64,000 nucleotides of DNA from Pseudomonas syringae CC1557 (GTDB lineage Bacteria > Pseudomonadota > Gammaproteobacteria > Pseudomonadales > Pseudomonadaceae): NCBI RefSeq assembly GCF_000452705.1, contig NZ_CP007014.1:5238501-5302500 (forward strand). Direction: 5' to 3'. Below are positions 1-12,900 of this stretch, one piece after another. The notes beneath the pieces were generated by a model. The model was not told the origin of the DNA. It ran no database searches and saw nothing but the letters and a program-made list of their open reading frames with translations. How positions within the stretch are numbered: the stretch's first letter is position 1; each line of letters opens with the position of its first letter. A program made the translations under genes and the position numbers.

Positions 1-1323
1 CACGGTAGCTGCACCCACGATCACCCCGGCCAATGCACCGTTGCGCGTCATGCCCTTCCACAGTACCGAGATCAGCACCACAGGGCCGAACGCTGCGCCG
101 AAACCGGCCCAGGCATAACTCACCAGACCCAACACACGGTTTTCGGGGTTGGCGGCCAGCAGAATGGCGATGATTGCGATCAATAACACCATGGCACGAC
201 CGACCCAGACCAACTCGACCTGCGAAGCACTTTTGCGCAGGTAAGCTTTATAGAAGTCTTCAGTCAGCGCACTGGAACACACCAGCAACTGGCAGCTCAA
301 CGTGCTCATGACCGCAGCCAGAATCGCCGAGAGCAGCACACCTGCAATCCATGGGTTGAACAGCAGCTTGGCCAGTTCGATGAAGACGCGCTCCGGGTTT
401 TCGGTCACGGGCCCGGCAACATCCGGATGCGCCGAGAAGTAGGCAATCCCGAAGAACCCTACTGCTACCGTGCCGCCCAGGCACAGAATCATCCAGGCCA
501 TGGAAATGCGTCGGGCGTTGGCTATCGATTTGACCGAATCCGCCGCCATGAAGCGCGCCAGAATATGCGGCTGACCGAAATAGCCCAGCCCCCAGCCGAG
601 CAGGGAAATGATACCGATGAAGGTGGTGTTCTTGAACATGTCAAAGCTGGTCGGATCTTTCGCTTCGATCGCCAGGAACGTGGCATCGACGCCACCGGTC
701 GCCAACAGGACGATGATCGGCGTCAGGATCAGGGCGAAGATCATCAGCGTGGCCTGCACGGTATCTGTCCAGCTGACCGCCAGGAAGCCGCCGACAAAGG
801 TGTAGGCGATGGTCGCAGCGGCACCGGCCCACAGAGCGGTTTCATAGGACATGCCAAAGGTGCTTTCGAACAGACGTGCCCCTGCGACAATGCCGGAGGC
901 GCAATAGATTGTGAAAAACACCAGAATCACGATGGCCGAAATGATGCGCAGCATGCCACTGCTATCTTCGAAGCGGCTGCTGAAGTAGTCCGGCAGGGTC
1001 AAGGCGTCGCCGTTGTGCTCGGTCTGCACGCGCAGGCGACCAGCCACCAGCAGCCAGTTCAGGTAGGCACCGATGATCAAACCGACGGCAATCCAGCTTT
1101 CCGACAGACCAGACATGTAAATCGCTCCCGGCAAGCCCATCAGCAGCCAGCCGCTCATGTCCGAGGCACCGGCCGAGAGTGCAGTCACCACACTGCCCAG
1201 GCTGCGACCACCGAGAATGTAATCCGACAGGTTATTGGTGGAGCGATAGGCCATCAGACCGATCAGTACCATTGCTGCGATATAGATCACGAACGTGATC
1301 AAGGTAGGGTTGCTGACACTCAT
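1..1323 (-). CDS. putP: Sodium/proline symporter PutP (partial, C-terminus outside window)
   Basis: Reading the minus strand from the ATG at 1323 gives 441 codons with no stop before the window edge. The protein opens MSVSNPTLITFVIYIAAMV and is almost entirely hydrophobic helices, as expected of the solute:sodium symporter family; stretches such as ILGGRSLGSVVTALSAGASD and GYFGQPHILARFMA match PutP. It imports L-proline with Na+ across the inner membrane. An AAGGCAG ribosome site precedes the ATG. It is transcribed away from putA across a 430-bp region with PutA-operator-like motifs, the classical put layout. Only about the last 50 residues should be missing. Long open frames antisense to it are shadows. 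Confidence 0.95.
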   Translation of the reverse strand, partial: MSVSNPTLITFVIYIAAMVLIGLMAYRSTNNLSDYILGGRSLGSVVTALSAGASDMSGWLLMGLPGAIYMSGLSESWIAVGLIIGAYLNWLLVAGRLRVQTEHNGDALTLPDYFSSRFEDSSGMLRIISAIVILVFFTIYCASGIVAGARLFESTFGMSYETALWAGAAATIAYTFVGGFLAVSWTDTVQATLMIFALILTPIIVLLATGGVDATFLAIEAKDPTSFDMFKNTTFIGIISLLGWGLGYFGQPHILARFMAADSVKSIANARRISMAWMILCLGGTVAVGFFGIAYFSAHPDVAGPVTENPERVFIELAKLLFNPWIAGVLLSAILAAVMSTLSCQLLVCSSALTEDFYKAYLRKSASQVELVWVGRAMVLLIAIIAILLAANPENRVLGLVSYAWAGFGAAFGPVVLISVLWKGMTRNGALAGVIVGAATV

Positions 1324-1445
1324 AAGTTCTGCCTTGGCATTGTTTTTATGTTGGCACCTGATGCGCGAGGGACAGCGCATGCAGCGCTGCCTCAACCATG
1401 CACCCGGCACCGCGCTGACTGATTCCGTGAGGAATGGCAGTCACG

Positions 1446-1681
1446 GTTGCACCGAGGGGACGGATCCTATGGAACAAACAGAACAAGGTGCAACCCATTT
1501 CGTCATGCAAGTTGCACCTGTTACAAAAAATCAAGCGCAAACACTTTTACGCCCCATTTTAGGGCGCCCTGCCGAAATTCGCAAAAATCAGCGCACCAGC
1601 TTCGAGCGCAGCGGCCTTTTTTGCGGTCGTTCGCTGCAAGCGTTACAAAATATTCCTTAAACAGGGTTGCACTCGGTTGCA
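1446..1681. promoter_or_regulatory. Cluster of five GTTGCA motifs between putP and putA (candidate PutA operators)
   Basis: The putP-putA intergenic region holds GTTGCA at 1446-1451, 1511-1516, 1666-1671 and 1676-1681, and its complement TGCAAC at 1489-1494. The last pair is spaced 10 bp, one helical turn, and lies about 75 bp before putA. GTTGCA is the core motif reported for the ribbon-helix-helix domain of Escherichia coli PutA, and the PutA here has that domain. Autoregulation of both divergent genes by proline-free PutA is therefore inferred. The promoters themselves were not located. Confidence 0.6.
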
Positions 1682-1753
1682 CCCGGCCCCTTTGCAAAGC
1701 TAATCTGCGTCAAAGCCGATGCCACCTTCGAGTGGCTATAACGAGGACAAGAC

Positions 1754-4700
1754 ATGGCCACCACCACTCTGGGCGTGAAGCTCGACGACCCGACCCGCGA
1801 GCGATTGAAAGCTGCCGCCCACTCCATCGACCGCACGCCGCACTGGTTGATCAAGCAGGCGATCTTCAATTACCTGGAAAAGCTGGAGAGTGGTGCAACC
1901 TTGCTGGAACTCGACGGTTCGGCTGCCAAAGACAGTGACGACCGTGGTGAATTGGCGGAAGACGCCGGGCTGCAATGTTTTCTGGATTTTGCCGAAAGCA
2001 TTCAGCCTCAATCTGTGTTGCGTGCAGCGATTACCTCCGCCTACCGTCGCCCAGAACCGGAAGTCGTGCCGATGCTGCTGGAGCAGGCGCGTCTGACCGC
2101 GCCGGTCGCGGAAGCCACCAACAAGATGGCGGCATCGATTGCCGAAAAGCTGCGCAACCAGAAAAGTGCAGGCGGCCGCGCCGGTATCGTTCAGGGCCTG
2201 CTACAAGAGTTTTCGCTGTCGTCCCAGGAAGGTGTCGCCCTGATGTGTCTGGCCGAAGCGCTGCTGCGCATCCCGGACAAGGGCACACGCGATGCATTGA
2301 TTCGCGACAAGATCAGCAACGGTAACTGGCAGCCACACCTGGGCAATAGTCCATCGTTGTTTGTCAATGCGGCCACCTGGGGCCTGCTGCTGACCGGCAA
2401 GCTGGTCGCCACGCACAATGAAGCAGGCCTGACCTCTTCGCTGAGCCGCATTATCGGCAGAAGCGGCGAGCCGATGATCCGCAAGGGCGTCGACATGGCC
2501 ATGCGCCTGATGGGCGAGCAGTTTGTCACCGGCGAAACCATCGGCGAAGCGCTGGCCAACGCCAGTCGCTTCGAGGCCAAAGGCTTTCGCTATTCCTACG
2601 ACATGCTCGGTGAAGCCGCGCTGACTGAACATGACGCTCAGAAATATCTGGCGTCCTACGAGCAGGCCATCCATTCCATCGGCAAAGCGTCGCATGGCCG
2701 TGGCATCTACGAAGGCCCGGGCATTTCCATCAAGCTGTCGGCACTGCATCCGCGCTACAGCCGCGCCCAGTACGAACGCGTGATGGAAGAACTGTACCCA
2801 CGCCTGCTGGCGCTGACGCTGCTGGCCAAGCAGTACGATATTGGCCTGAACATTGATGCCGAAGAAGCCGACCGTCTGGAGCTGTCGCTGGATCTGCTCG
2901 AACGGCTGTGCTTCGAGCCGCAACTGACCGGCTGGAACGGCATCGGCTTCGTGATCCAGGCGTATCAGAAACGCTGCCCGTATGTGATCGATTACGTGAT
3001 CGACCTGGCACGCCGCAGTCGCCATCGCCTGATGATTCGCCTGGTGAAAGGCGCGTACTGGGACAGCGAGATCAAGCGCGCTCAGGTCGAAGGCCTGGAA
3101 GGCTATCCGGTCTACACCCGCAAGGTGTATACCGATGTGTCCTACATCGCCTGCGCCCGCAAGCTGCTGGCCGCACCGGAAGTCATCTATCCACAATTCG
3201 CTACGCACAACGCCCATACCCTGGCGGCCATCTACCAGATTGCCGGTCAGAACTATTACCCCGGCCAGTACGAATTCCAGTGCCTGCACGGCATGGGCGA
3301 ACCTCTCTATGAACAGGTTGTAGGCAAAGTCGCCGACGGCAAGCTGAATCGTCCGTGCCGCGTGTACGCGCCGGTCGGCACCCATGAAACCCTGCTGGCT
3401 TATCTGGTGCGTCGCCTGCTGGAGAACGGTGCCAACACCTCGTTCGTCAACCGCATTGCCGACCACTCGATCTCCATTCAGGAACTGGTTGCAGATCCGG
3501 TTAGCCAGATCGAACGCATGGCAACCCAGGAAGGCGGTTTCGGCCTGCCGCACCCGCGTATTCCGCTGCCACGCGACCTGTACGGCTCAGAGCGCGCCAA
3601 CTCCAGCGGCATCGACATGGCCAACGAGCATCGTCTCGCTTCGCTGTCTTCGGCGTTGCTGGCGACCGCGCACAACGACTGGAAAGCCGCGCCAATGCTT
3701 GGCTGCCCGGCCGGTGCAGGCAGCCTGAGCGCTGCGTTGAACCCCTCGGACTCACGTGACGTCGTGGGCCATGTGCAGGAAGCGTCCTTGCAAGACGTCG
3801 ATAACGCTATTCAGTGCGCCCTGAGCGCTGGCCCGATCTGGCAAGCCACGCCGCCTGCCGAACGCGCCGCGATTCTGGAGCGCGCTGCCGACCTGATGGA
3901 AGGCGAGATTCAACCGTTGATGGGCCTGTTGGTCCGGGAAGCAGGCAAGACATTCGCCAACGCCATCGCCGAAGTGCGTGAAGCCGTGGATTTCCTGCGC
4001 TACTACGCTGTGCAGGCACGCAACGACTTTACCAACGACGGCCACCGTCCACTGGGACCAGTGGTGTGCATCAGCCCGTGGAACTTCCCGCTGGCGATCT
4101 TCAGCGGTCAGGTCGCTGCTGCGCTGGCCGCGGGCAATCCGGTGCTGGCCAAGCCTGCCGAACAAACCCCATTGATTGCTGCTCAGGCGGTACGTCTGTT
4201 GCTCGAAGCCGGCATTCCGGAAGGCGTGCTGCAACTGCTGCCGGGCCGTGGCGAAACCGTAGGTGCCGGTCTGGTGGGCGATGAACGCGTCAAAGGCGTC
4301 ATGTTCACCGGCTCCACCGAAGTCGCCCGCCTGCTGCAACGCAACGTGGCCGGTCGTCTTGACTCGCAGGGCCGACCCATTCCGCTGATCGCCGAAACCG
4401 GTGGTCAGAACGCAATGATCGTCGACTCTTCGGCGCTGACCGAACAAGTGGTCATCGACGTGGTGTCTTCGGCATTCGACAGCGCCGGTCAACGCTGCTC
4501 GGCCCTGCGCGTGCTGTGCCTGCAAGAAGATTCTGCTGATCGCGTCATCGAAATGCTCAAGGGCGCGATGGCTGAAAACCGTCTCGGCAACCCGGAGCGC
4601 CTGTCGGTGGACATCGGGCCGGTGATCGATGCCGAAGCCAAGGCCGGTATCGAAAAACACATCCAGGGCATGCGCGACAAGGGCCGCACGGTCTATCAGG

Positions 4701-5707
4701 TTGCCATCGCCGACAGTGTCGAACTCAAGCGCGGCACCTACGTGATGCCAACGCTGATCGAACTGGAAAGTTTTGACGAACTGCAACGTGAAATCTTTGG
4801 CCCGGTACTGCACGTGGTGCGCTACAAGCGCAAGGAACTGGACCAGTTGCTCGCGCAGATCAATGCCTCCGGCTACGGCCTGACCCTTGGTGTGCATACC
4901 CGCATCGACGAAACCATCGCCAAGGTCGTCGATAACGTCAACGCCGGTAATGTCTATGTGAACCGCAACATTGTCGGTGCGGTGGTTGGTGTTCAGCCGT
5001 TTGGCGGCGAGGGTTTGTCCGGCACAGGTCCAAAAGCCGGCGGGCCGCTGTACCTGTATCGCCTGCTGTCGACCCGCCCGCAGGACGCCATCGAGAAATC
5101 GTTCGTGCGCAGCGACGCGCTGTCTGCGCCGGATACTCGTCTGCGTGATGCACTAAGCAAGCCGTTGCACGCGCTGAAAACCTGGGCCGCCAGCAATCAG
5201 CAGTCGGAACTGGAGGCCTTGTGCAGTCAGTACGCCGAGCAATCGCAAAGTGGCATCACCCGGCAACTGGCCGGCCCGACCGGCGAGCGCAACAGCTACG
5301 CCATCCTGCCGCGCGAACATGTGCTGTGCCTGGCTGACGACGAGAACGACCTGCTGATTCAACTGGCTGCGGTGCTGGCAGTCGGTGGCTCGGCCATCTG
5401 GCCGGAAAGCGACATCAGCAAACCGCTTCGCGGCCGTTTGCCGAAGGACGTGCAGGCCCGCATCAAACTGATCCCGGACTGGAGCAAGGACGAAGTCGCC
5501 ATCGACGCCGTCCTGCACCACGGCGACTCCGACCAGTTGCGCGCGATCTGCCAGCAGATCGCCCAGCGCAGCGGCGCAATTGTCGGCGTCAACGGCCTGT
5601 CCCACGGTGAAACCAACATCCCGCTGGAGCGCCTGGTGATCGAACGTGCCTTGAGCGTCAACACCGCAGCGGCGGGAGGCAATGCGAGTTTGATGACGAT
5701 TGGCTGA
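1754..5707 (+). CDS. putA: Trifunctional PutA: proline dehydrogenase / P5C dehydrogenase / put repressor
   Basis: 1317 residues, the normal size for a type C PutA. It oxidises proline to P5C with FAD and then glutamate semialdehyde to glutamate with NAD+, channelling the intermediate. Residues 1-45 form a ribbon-helix-helix DNA-binding domain (LGVKLDDPTRERLKAAA). The proline dehydrogenase barrel covers about 260-560 (GAYWDSEIKRAQ near 433, QYEFQCLHGMGE). The aldehyde dehydrogenase domain covers about 650-1120, with the glutamate in IAETGGQN near 880 and the catalytic cysteine in SAGQRCS near 915. The remaining C-terminus is the ALDH-like closing domain. The ATG follows an ACGAGGACA ribosome site. 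When proline is scarce the RHH domain should repress putA and putP. Confidence 0.97.
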   Translation: MATTTLGVKLDDPTRERLKAAAHSIDRTPHWLIKQAIFNYLEKLESGATLLELDGSAAKDSDDRGELAEDAGLQCFLDFAESIQPQSVLRAAITSAYRRPEPEVVPMLLEQARLTAPVAEATNKMAASIAEKLRNQKSAGGRAGIVQGLLQEFSLSSQEGVALMCLAEALLRIPDKGTRDALIRDKISNGNWQPHLGNSPSLFVNAATWGLLLTGKLVATHNEAGLTSSLSRIIGRSGEPMIRKGVDMAMRLMGEQFVTGETIGEALANASRFEAKGFRYSYDMLGEAALTEHDAQKYLASYEQAIHSIGKASHGRGIYEGPGISIKLSALHPRYSRAQYERVMEELYPRLLALTLLAKQYDIGLNIDAEEADRLELSLDLLERLCFEPQLTGWNGIGFVIQAYQKRCPYVIDYVIDLARRSRHRLMIRLVKGAYWDSEIKRAQVEGLEGYPVYTRKVYTDVSYIACARKLLAAPEVIYPQFATHNAHTLAAIYQIAGQNYYPGQYEFQCLHGMGEPLYEQVVGKVADGKLNRPCRVYAPVGTHETLLAYLVRRLLENGANTSFVNRIADHSISIQELVADPVSQIERMATQEGGFGLPHPRIPLPRDLYGSERANSSGIDMANEHRLASLSSALLATAHNDWKAAPMLGCPAGAGSLSAALNPSDSRDVVGHVQEASLQDVDNAIQCALSAGPIWQATPPAERAAILERAADLMEGEIQPLMGLLVREAGKTFANAIAEVREAVDFLRYYAVQARNDFTNDGHRPLGPVVCISPWNFPLAIFSGQVAAALAAGNPVLAKPAEQTPLIAAQAVRLLLEAGIPEGVLQLLPGRGETVGAGLVGDERVKGVMFTGSTEVARLLQRNVAGRLDSQGRPIPLIAETGGQNAMIVDSSALTEQVVIDVVSSAFDSAGQRCSALRVLCLQEDSADRVIEMLKGAMAENRLGNPERLSVDIGPVIDAEAKAGIEKHIQGMRDKGRTVYQVAIADSVELKRGTYVMPTLIELESFDELQREIFGPVLHVVRYKRKELDQLLAQINASGYGLTLGVHTRIDETIAKVVDNVNAGNVYVNRNIVGAVVGVQPFGGEGLSGTGPKAGGPLYLYRLLSTRPQDAIEKSFVRSDALSAPDTRLRDALSKPLHALKTWAASNQQSELEALCSQYAEQSQSGITRQLAGPTGERNSYAILPREHVLCLADDENDLLIQLAAVLAVGGSAIWPESDISKPLRGRLPKDVQARIKLIPDWSKDEVAIDAVLHHGDSDQLRAICQQIAQRSGAIVGVNGLSHGETNIPLERLVIERALSVNTAAAGGNASLMTIG

Positions 5708-5721
5708 TGCCGCGCTTTAGC

Positions 5722-5835
5722 AGATAACGCAGAGCGCCACGCAAGGCATTCCCTTGCGGGAGCGTACGGAACGATAACCTCAACTATCGTGCGACGCTCC
5801 GCGTCGGCATGCCGTTCCGGACGCTCTGCGTCCGG
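5722..5835 (+). repeat. Dispersed intergenic palindromic repeat, copy A (single, partly degenerate)
   Basis: This copy between putA and the acyl-CoA dehydrogenase gene contains a paired block (AACGATAACC then ACTATCGTGCGACG), the palindrome GACGCTCCGCGTC and the palindrome GGACGCTCTGCGTCC. The same elements recur at 27.2, 43.7, 48.5, 56.4 and 62.6 kb. The end nearest putA has diverged. The palindromes could fold in RNA and act as a transcript 3' end. Confidence 0.8.
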
Positions 5836-5967
5836 TTCTTTGGCAGGCAGACCTGCATTCATCTCGATACCCCTTACCCACGCCCGCCCATCACCCGAAT
5901 CAATCTTGCTACCCTCCTCACGCAACCCGACCTAGACTCGATCCATTCCAAGAACAGGTACGCCATC

Positions 5968-7770
5968 ATGTCCGAGTCGTTGCTCAGTTCCCGAAATCTG
6001 GCTTTCGAGCTGTATGAAGTGCTGGACGCCGAGGGGCTGACCAAGCGTGAGCGGTTTGCCGAGCATTCGCGGGAAACCTTCGATGCGGCGCTGGGGACGG
6101 CGCGAACCATTGCGCAAAAGTATTTCGCGCCACACAACCGCAAGGCCGACGAGAATGAACCGCGCTACGAGAACGGCGAGGCCATTCTGATTCCGGAGGT
6201 CAAGCCGGCAGTCGACGCATTTCTTGAGGCTGGTTTTCTCAACGCATCGCGTGATTTCGAGGCAGGCGGCATGCAGTTGCCCACCTTGCTGTCGCAAGCC
6301 TGTTTTGCACATTTCCAGGCGGCCAACGTCGGGACCACGTCGTACCCGTTTCTGACGATGGGTGCCGCCAATCTAATCGAGAGTTTCGGCAACGACGAAC
6401 AGAAGCAGCGCTTTCTGCAGCCCATGATCGAGGGTCGTTTTTTCGGCACCATGGCGCTGACCGAACCACATGCCGGCTCGTCGCTGTCGGATATTCGCAC
6501 GCGTGCCGAACCTGCACCCGACGGCACCTATCGGCTGCGCGGCAACAAAATCTTCATTTCCGGAGGCGATCATTCGCTGTCGGAAAACATCGTACACATG
6601 GTCCTGGCAAAACTGCCGGATGCGCCCGGCGGGGTCAAAGGCATCTCGCTGTTCATCGTGCCCAAGTTCCTGGTCAATCCGGACGGTAGCCTCGGCAAGC
6701 GCAACGATGTACTGCTGGCTGGGCTGTTTCACAAGATGGGCTGGAAAGGCACCACCTCCACAGCGCTCAACTTTGGCGATAATGGTGAGTGTGTCGGCTA
6801 TCTGATGGGCAAGCCGCACCATGGTCTGAGTTACATGTTCCAGATGATGAACGAAGCGCGCATCGGCGTTGGCCTTGGCGCCGCAATGCTGGGTTACTCG
6901 GGTTACCTTTACTCGCTGGAGTACGCCCGCGACCGGCCTCAAGGACGCTTGCCCGACAGCAAAAGCCCGGAAAGCAAACCGGTGCCGATCATCCAGCACG
7001 CGGACGTGCGGCGCATGTTGTTGACCCAGAAAGCCTACGTGGAAGGCGCGTTCGACCTCTGCCTGTACGCGTCGCGGCTGTTCGATGATACGCAGACCGG
7101 CGAAACTGAAGATGTCCGCAAGCAGGCTTACGAGCTACTCGACCTGCTGACCCCCATCGTCAAATCCTGGCCCTCGGAGTTTTGCCTGAAAGCCAACGAA
7201 CTGGCAATTCAGGTGCTTGGCGGTCACGGCTATACCCGCGAATACCCGGTCGAGCAATATTACCGGGACAATCGTCTCAATCCGATCCATGAAGGCACGC
7301 AGGGTATTCAGTCTCTGGATCTGCTGGGGCGCAAACTGGCGCAGAACGGTGGGACGGGTCTCAAGCAACTGCTGCGCGTGATCTCGGGCACGTGCGGAAA
7401 AGCGCTGGTGTACGAATCACTTAATGAGCTGCGCCAACCGCTGGAGCAACTGGTAACACGCTTGCAGGCCGTCACCCTCGGCCTGTTGACGGACCTGGCG
7501 CAAGGCAGAATCAGCAGTACGCTCGCCAACTCGGCGCTGTACCTCAAGGTATTCGGGCATACCGTTGTCGGCTGGCGCTGGCTTGAGCAAGCCGTGCGTG
7601 CCGAGCAAGGACTGAGCAAAGGCAATCCAGCCGACAGCGACTTCTACAACGGCAAACTGCAAGCGGCACGGTACTTTCTGACCTGGGAAATACCGGGCTG
7701 CCATCACGAACTGACCATTCTGGAAAACCGTGATGACACATGCCTCGCAATGCGCGATGACTGGTTCTGA
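5968..7770 (+). CDS. Acyl-CoA dehydrogenase with C-terminal extension domain
   Basis: 600 residues from the ATG at 5968; longer upstream starts would run into the repeat. The protein has the acyl-CoA dehydrogenase N-terminal, middle and C-terminal domains (FFGTMALTEPHAGSSLSDI around 155-175, then GLGAAMLGYSGYLYSLEYAR) and an extra C-terminal domain, giving the 600-residue subfamily rather than the usual 380. The segment LGGHGYTREYPVEQYYRD followed by NPIHEGTQGIQSLD lies near 415-450, where the active-site region falls. It should oxidise an acyl-CoA with FAD and pass electrons to ETF in the cytoplasm. Members of this subfamily include the methylmercaptopropionyl-CoA dehydrogenase DmdC, but substrate cannot be read from sequence. 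It appears monocistronic. Confidence 0.88.
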   Translation: MSESLLSSRNLAFELYEVLDAEGLTKRERFAEHSRETFDAALGTARTIAQKYFAPHNRKADENEPRYENGEAILIPEVKPAVDAFLEAGFLNASRDFEAGGMQLPTLLSQACFAHFQAANVGTTSYPFLTMGAANLIESFGNDEQKQRFLQPMIEGRFFGTMALTEPHAGSSLSDIRTRAEPAPDGTYRLRGNKIFISGGDHSLSENIVHMVLAKLPDAPGGVKGISLFIVPKFLVNPDGSLGKRNDVLLAGLFHKMGWKGTTSTALNFGDNGECVGYLMGKPHHGLSYMFQMMNEARIGVGLGAAMLGYSGYLYSLEYARDRPQGRLPDSKSPESKPVPIIQHADVRRMLLTQKAYVEGAFDLCLYASRLFDDTQTGETEDVRKQAYELLDLLTPIVKSWPSEFCLKANELAIQVLGGHGYTREYPVEQYYRDNRLNPIHEGTQGIQSLDLLGRKLAQNGGTGLKQLLRVISGTCGKALVYESLNELRQPLEQLVTRLQAVTLGLLTDLAQGRISSTLANSALYLKVFGHTVVGWRWLEQAVRAEQGLSKGNPADSDFYNGKLQAARYFLTWEIPGCHHELTILENRDDTCLAMRDDWF

Positions 7771-8150
7771 TGAAAACCTGGCCGGCTGTTGGTCAGTGAG
7801 CGCTGAACAGATCCGTCAGTGAACTCTGCGGGAAAACCGGTCGACCAGTACCCGTACGCCATAGGCCTTGATGCCCTTCGCAGGCAGAACCGGGAATATC
7901 CTCACTGGCGAGAGAAAACCGAATGATCGGGTTTCGACTCATCCTTAGTGCGCTCTATACCGACTCAGAACTCCGCTTGATAGCGAAGTTTGCACCTCTA
8001 GCAAACGGCAGATCAGCTACGAACCTCGCCTGACCTGAAATTGCACTTTGACAGCCAAGCAATTCAACAGGTTAAATCCCTTGGCACGCGGACTGCATGG
8101 TCAGCTTTCGCCCTTCCCGCTTCAATTCAGTTTTCTACGGAGTACCGCCT
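7771..8150. other. Intergenic region, no gene seen
   Basis: These 380 bases between the acyl-CoA dehydrogenase and the antiporter hold no open frame with a plausible start and no copy of the dispersed repeat. The composition is a little more AT-rich than the flanking genes. The promoter of the antiporter presumably lies here but no clear box was recognised. Confidence 0.5.
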
Positions 8151-9893
<1,743 letters not shown>

Positions 9894-9916
9894 ACTGCCA
9901 ATCCACACGTACCATC

Positions 9917-12900
9917 ATGCGACCGGTGTCTATGTTTTCCCTGCGTTCCATTTGTGCTGCCGCACTGTTTGCGCTCTGCCTGTCTACATTTCCGGCGCTG
10001 GCCGCCGACCCGCCAACCGCTCAGGCTGTTCAGCAAAGCCTCGACAAGATCGCCGACCGCAAGCTGTCTGACGCGGATCAGAAAGCCTTGCAGCAGGTGC
10101 TCGAGCAAACGCTCGGGTTCCTCGCCAGCAAAGAGGACAGCGAGCAGAAGCTCAAGGCACTCAAACAGCAGCTCAATGAAGCCCCGAAACAGACCACCGA
10201 CAACCAGCGCGAACTGGCCCGTCTGAAGGAAAGCAAGATCGTTCCTGTCACGCAACGCTATGGCGGCCTCGACGTGCCGCAGTTGGAGCAGCTTCTCAGC
10301 CAGCGCAGCACCCAGCAAAGCGATCTGCAGAAAGAGCTCAACGACGCCAACAGCCTGACCATTACCGCCCAGACCCGACCGGAGCGAGCGCAGGCTGAAA
10401 TCAGTGCCAACCAGACGCGTATCCAGCAGATCAACAACATCCTCAAGAACGGCAAGGATAACGGCAAGACGCTGACCGCTGATCAACGCAACCTGCTCAA
10501 TGCCGAGCTGGCGTCGATCAATGCCTTGAACCTGTTGCGTCGACAGGAGCTGGCAGGCAACAGCCAGTTGCAGGACCTCGGCGGCAGCCAGCATGACCTG
10601 CTGACCGAAAAAGTCGCTCGCCAGGAGCAGGAAATTCAGGACCTGCAAACCCTGATCAACGACAAACGCCGCGCCCAGTCGCAGAAGACCGTGGCCGAGC
10701 TGTCCCTTGAAGCGCAGAAGTCCGGTGGCAGCAGCCTGCTGGCGACCGAAAGTGCGGAAAACCTCAAGCTCTCCGACTACCTGCTGCGTGGCACCGATCG
10801 CCTCAACGAACTGACCCAGCAGAACCTCAAGACCAAACAGCAACTCGACAACCTGACCCAGACTGATCAGGCCTTGAGCGAGCAGATCAACGTCCTGAGC
10901 GGCAGCCTGCTGCTGTCGAAAATTCTCTACAAACAGAAACAGTCCCTGCCGCATCTGGAGCTGGACAAAGGCCTGGCTGACGAAATCGCCAACATCCGCC
11001 TGTACCAGTTCGACATCAATCAGAAGCGCGAGCAGATGAGCACCCCGAACGCGTACGTTGATCGTCTGCTCGCCACTCAACCGCCCGAAAACGTCACGCC
11101 GCAGCTGCGCAGAACGCTGCTGGACCTGGCGATCACCCGCAGCGACCTGCTGGAACGGCTGAACCGCGAACTGAGCGCGCTGCTCAACGAATCCATCACC
11201 CTGCAACTGAACCAGAAACAGCTGACCAGCACCGCGCTCAGCCTGCGCTCCACGCTGGACGAACAGATGTTCTGGATCCCCAGCAACAAACCGCTGGATC
11301 TGGAGTGGTTCCAGAACATCTGGCCGCGCCTGGAAAAACAGATTGCGACCCTGCCCTGGACGTCCAGCCTCAGCGAACTGTCGGACGGTCTGACCCAGCG
11401 CCCGCTGCTGTTTCTGCCCCTGCTGTTGCTGATCGGTGTGCTGACCTGGAGGCGCAAGGCGCTGTACCAGAAGCTCAACCGGCTGCATGCCGACATTGGC
11501 CATTTCAAACGTGACAGCCAGTGGAAAACACCGCTGGCCCTGTTGATCAACGTGCTGCTGGCGATGCCGGTTGCCTTGGGGCTGGCCCTATGCGGCTATG
11601 CGCTGCAAATCGACGCCCGTGGGCAAAACGCCAATCTGGGCGAGGCCTTGCTGCAAATCGCCCTGGCCTGGCTGGTGTTCTACACCGCGTATCGCGTGCT
11701 GGCCCCGCAAGGCGTCGCGCAATTGCACTTCCGCTGGGAAACGGCGCAGGTCGAATTCCTGCGTGGCTGGATTCGTCGTCTGGGCCTGGTGGTGCTGGCG
11801 CTGGTGGCGGTGGTCGCGGTTGCCGAACACCAGCCTGCGGCGCTGGCCGACGATGTGCTGGGTATTGGCGTGGTACTGACCTGTTACGCGCTGATGACCT
11901 GGCTGCTGGGCCGCCTGTTGATCTCAAGCCCTACGCACCACAACGCTTCGCTGTTCCGCAAGGCCATCGGTGTGGCGTTCACGGCATTGCCCGTCGCGCT
12001 GTTTCTGGCGGTGTGCTTCGGCTATTACTACACCGCACTCAAGCTCAGCGACCGGCTGATCGACACCCTGTACCTGATGATGATCTGGCTGATGGTCGAA
12101 GCCACCTTCGTCCGCGGTCTCGGCGTTGCGGCACGGCGTCTGGCCTATCAGCGCGCATTGGCCAAACGCCAGGCAGCGAGAGAAAGCGGCGACAGCGATA
12201 TTCCGGTCGAAGAGCCAAAGCTGGACATCGAACAGGTCAACCAGCAGTCGCTACGTCTGATTCGACTGGCCTTGCTGGCCGGTTTTGTCGGCGCGCTGTA
12301 CCTGGTCTGGGCCGAGCTGATCACCGTGTTCGCTTACCTCGACAACATCATTCTCTACGAATACACCAGCGGCACCGGCGCCAACATGAGCATGGTGCCG
12401 ATCAGCCTGAGCGACTTCCTCGGCGCCGGGGTGATCATCGTCACCACCTTCGTGCTGGCGGGCAACCTGCCCGGCCTGCTGGAAGTGCTGGTGCTGTCAC
12501 GCATGAACCTGGCGCAAGGCAGTGCCTACGCGACGACCACGTTGCTGTCCTACACCATCGCCGGCATCGGTTTCGTGACCACGCTGTCGACGCTGGGCGT
12601 GAGCTGGGACAAGTTGCAGTGGCTGGTCGCGGCACTGTCGGTAGGCCTGGGGTTCGGCATGCAGGAGATCTTCGCCAACTTCATTTCCGGCATCATGATC
12701 CTCTTCGAGCGCCCGGTACGGATCGGCGACACCATCACCATCGGTGCCCTGTCGGGTACAGTCAGCAAGATTCGCATTCGTGCCACGACCATCACCGACT
12801 TCGACCGCAAGGACATCATCGTCCCGAACAAGACCTTCATTACCGGCCAGCTCATCAACTGGTCGCTGACTGACACGATCACCCGCGTGACGCTCAAGCT

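Noticed and set aside
427..1422. 331-codon plus-strand open frame across putP
   Set aside because: Antisense to putP, rich in Q, H and R without domains; a by-product of GC-rich codon bias.
2201..3553. 450-codon minus-strand open frame inside putA
   Set aside because: Shadow of the putA coding strand; the putA frame matches a known family over its full length.
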